Both the position numbers and the translations under genes were made by a program. Source: Candidatus Izemoplasma sp. (GTDB taxonomy: Bacteria > Bacillota_I > Bacilli_A > Izemoplasmatales > Izemoplasmataceae). From it: 7,675 nucleotides of DNA. Each line of letters begins with the position of its first letter. Position 1 is the first letter of the stretch. A model generated the notes under the pieces. It saw only the letters and a program-made list of their open reading frames with translations. It made no database searches and was not told the DNA's origin. The stretch is taken from positions 1 through 7,675 of the forward strand of contig SKGG01000097.1 in the NCBI GenBank assembly GCA_007117565.1, written 5' to 3'. This document shows, in pieces, positions 6,209 to 7,675 of the stretch.

Positions 6209-7036
6209 TCATCGCTTCGTTTGACAGGTTGGACAGTAATATGTGCCCCGTCCGCCCACGACGATTTTTTTAATCGGTGTCAAACAAGCCTTACAGGGAT
6301 AATCTTTTTTTGTATGAACATTCAGTTCGTTTTGAAAGCGTCCTGTGACGCCAAGCGAACTGGTATAAGAACGAATCGAAGAGCCGCCTAAAGCCACCGC
6401 TTTGGCGAGGACACTTTGCGAACAGGTGACCACTTTTTGAACTTTATGTAAGCCTAAAAGATGGGCTTTTTTTTCAGGATGAATGCCGGCACAAAAAAGC
6501 ACTTCATCGACGTAAATGTTGCCGAGGCCTAAGACCACGTGTTGATCGAGCAAGACGGTTTTGATGGCCTGTTGGCGGCGTTTAAGTTTCGCTTTCAAAT
6601 ACAGTGCATGAAACCCTTCATCGTGTGGCTCCAGCCCTAACGCTAAGAGCGGTGGGGTGGTGAAGAGTTGATCTGGCGTTCTTAAATGAAAGGTGCCAAA
6701 CTTACGCACATCATCATAGACCAACTTACGTCCATCGTGTAAGTAAAACGTCACATGTTCATGTTTACGTTTGGGGGCGTCTTGTGGTTCGATGTAATAT
6801 TTTCCTTCCATGCGTAAATGCGAGATCAAAACATAATGGTCCAACACAAACAGTAAGTGTTTCCCGCGGCGCTTAAAAGCTAATATGCGTTGCCCTTCTA
6901 AGAGCTCTTGGAAGGCTTCTTTGGCGATGTCTTGAATCATTTTAGGCCAGTGGACCTCCACACGCATGATTTGTGCGTTTAAAAGGTGTGCTTCAAGGGT
7001 CGCCCTGACCGTTTCGACTTCAGGGAGTTCAGGCAT
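6209..7036 (-). CDS. mutM: Formamidopyrimidine-DNA glycosylase (Fpg/MutM)
   Basis: Removes 8-oxoguanine and formamidopyrimidines from DNA and cuts the abasic site by beta,delta-elimination. 275 aa, normal length. All key residues are visible: N-terminal Pro2 (nucleophile after Met removal) and Glu3 in MPELPEVETVR, Lys59 in RRGKHLLF, the intercalating triad Met76, Arg111 and Phe113 (HLRMEGKY, VRKFGTF), the helix-two-turn-helix with Asn173 (GLGNIYVDE), and the C-terminal zinc finger Cys248, Cys251, Cys268, Cys271 with Arg263 in GGRGTYYC. It is therefore Fpg rather than Nei. The ATG shares one base with the stop of the upstream gene (TAATG), with GAGGTG as ribosome site, which suggests coupled translation. 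Lies downstream of polA, as in Bacillus, where repair synthesis by Pol I follows excision. Confidence 0.97.
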   Translation of the reverse strand: MPELPEVETVRATLEAHLLNAQIMRVEVHWPKMIQDIAKEAFQELLEGQRILAFKRRGKHLLFVLDHYVLISHLRMEGKYYIEPQDAPKRKHEHVTFYLHDGRKLVYDDVRKFGTFHLRTPDQLFTTPPLLALGLEPHDEGFHALYLKAKLKRRQQAIKTVLLDQHVVLGLGNIYVDEVLFCAGIHPEKKAHLLGLHKVQKVVTCSQSVLAKAVALGGSSIRSYTSSLGVTGRFQNELNVHTKKDYPCKACLTPIKKIVVGGRGTYYCPTCQTKR

Positions 7037-7533
7037 TAGTCTTTCACCTCTACACGACCATCGTAGGTGCGTGGTTTGGCTGGGGCGATGTGTTTGGGAT
7101 GACCGACCGCAACGATTGAAAACGGCGTAAACTCACTGGGGATTTCTAAAATCTCCCGCACATTTTCAGCCCGCATGGAAAGCGGAAAGACGCCAATCCA
7201 AACGGCTCCAAGGCCTTGTTCATGGGCCGCTAAAAGAATGTTCTGGGTGGCTGCGGCACAGTCGCTTGGACGCATATGAGGCATCGGTGTGTCGTGTTCT
7301 TGCATGAGCGTAACGATCGCCAATGGGGCGTTTTTTAGGTGTCTAGCACCATGCGAAATACCTGAAAGTCGGTCAAGCAAATCACGGTTTTTAACCACAA
7401 TAAAACGCCATGGTTGTTGATTTTTAGCGCTAGGTGCTTGAATGGCCGCTTGAATCATGTGATCGATGTGTGTTTGTTCGACAGGTTCTTCTGTAAACAC
7501 GCGCACACTGCGGCGAGTGAGTAAGATCGACAT
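7036..7533 (-). CDS. Nitroreductase-family flavoprotein (FMN-dependent oxidoreductase)
   Basis: 165 aa, typical of the short nitroreductase family members that bind FMN at a homodimer interface and use NAD(P)H; the real substrate cannot be told. Seen: LTRRSVRVF (5-13), whose Arg residues usually contact the FMN phosphate; PSAKNQQPWRF (34-44), the classical FMN-contact segment; PSDCAAATQNILLAAHEQGLGAVWIG (89-114); and IVAVGHP (140-146) at the C-terminal strand. The start at 7533 was chosen because a near-perfect AAGGAGG lies 5 nt upstream and the family starts at this point; the frame is open to an ATG at 7557, but that would lie inside polA. Gap to polA 10 bp, overlap with mutM 1 bp (TAATG). 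A role in redox defence beside the oxidative DNA repair gene mutM is possible, but it rests on neighbourhood only. Confidence 0.93.
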   Translation of the reverse strand: MSILLTRRSVRVFTEEPVEQTHIDHMIQAAIQAPSAKNQQPWRFIVVKNRDLLDRLSGISHGARHLKNAPLAIVTLMQEHDTPMPHMRPSDCAAATQNILLAAHEQGLGAVWIGVFPLSMRAENVREILEIPSEFTPFSIVAVGHPKHIAPAKPRTYDGRVEVKD

Positions 7534-7538
7534 AAAGA

Positions 7539-7545
7539 CCTCCTT
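7539..7545 (-). promoter_or_regulatory. Strong ribosome binding site overlapping the polA stop
   Basis: AAGGAGG on the - strand, 5 nt before the ATG at 7533. Its first bases are part of the polA stop codon TAA (7546-7544), so ribosomes finishing polA reach this site directly. It decides the nitroreductase start in favour of 7533. Confidence 0.85.
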
Positions 7546-7675
7546 ATTTGGCATCAAATAAATGCGAACCGTGAGCCATATTGACAGTGAGGGGTACGTC
7601 TAATGATACCACAGATTCCATCGTTTGACGGACAATCTTCTTCACACCCTCTAAGTCATCAGGGGCCACACTTAA
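7544..7675 (-). CDS. polA: DNA polymerase I, C-terminal end (5' part outside window)
   Basis: The last 43 codons of a frame entering from the right edge, ending in TAA at 7546-7544. The peptide reads LSVAPDDLEGVKKIV, then RQTMESVVSLDVPLTVNMAHG and ends SHLFDAK. This is the tail of family A polymerases, where the pattern is a helix with 'VxxxMExAVxLxVPLxVxxxxGxxWxxAK'; the Trp near the end is Leu here (HLFDAK instead of TWYDAK). It is too short to show any catalytic residue, but the VPL motif, the terminal AK and the neighbour mutM (also next to polA in Bacillus) make the call firm. Pol I fills gaps in repair and removes RNA primers. It is the first visible gene of the operon; its promoter is outside. 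Confidence 0.88.
   Translation of the reverse strand, partial: LSVAPDDLEGVKKIVRQTMESVVSLDVPLTVNMAHGSHLFDAK

Noticed and set aside
7534..7557. Upstream ATG at 7557 for the nitroreductase
   Set aside because: It lies inside polA and lacks a good ribosome site; AAGGAGG is placed correctly for the ATG at 7533.

Overview
The window holds a chromosomal housekeeping locus of a low-GC Gram-positive bacterium (Bacillota, Bacilli or an Acholeplasma/Izemoplasma-like relative). The main evidence is the pair of primosome proteins DnaB (DnaD/DnaB family) and DnaI, which is restricted to that lineage. The gene order polA-mutM-coaE-dnaB-dnaI-thrS resembles Bacillus, and a T-box leader sits before thrS. TGA ends dnaI's upstream neighbour dnaB, coaE and mutM, while Trp codons are TGG, so the standard bacterial code is used and not the UGA=Trp code of Mycoplasma/Spiroplasma. 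The exact genus cannot be fixed from the sequence alone.

Layout: the left edge carries the C-terminal 333 residues of RqcH (NFACT family, ribosome-associated quality control) on the + strand. It meets thrS tail to tail across a perfect 26-bp palindromic terminator (1002-1027). Everything else is on the - strand. Reading in the direction of transcription (right to left): the last 43 codons of polA, a nitroreductase-family flavoprotein, mutM, coaE, a 118-aa protein of unknown function, dnaB, dnaI, then a 254-bp intergenic region with a sigma-A-type promoter and a full threonine T-box riboswitch, then thrS.

The seven - strand genes from polA to dnaI are packed like one operon: gaps of 10, 13 and 8 bp and overlaps of the TAATG and ATGA types, each gene with its own Shine-Dalgarno sequence. 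The operon joins DNA repair and synthesis (Pol I, Fpg glycosylase), coenzyme A synthesis (CoaE) and replication restart/helicase loading (DnaB, DnaI). No terminator was seen after dnaI, so transcripts from this operon probably run into the T-box leader, whose attenuator would stop them when threonyl-tRNA is charged.

I see no mobile element, CRISPR array, tRNA or defence system, and no evidence for an exotic undescribed system. The points most worth a second look are the unknown 118-aa protein coupled to coaE and dnaB, the nitroreductase wedged between polA and mutM, and the T-box leader with its alternative pairings.
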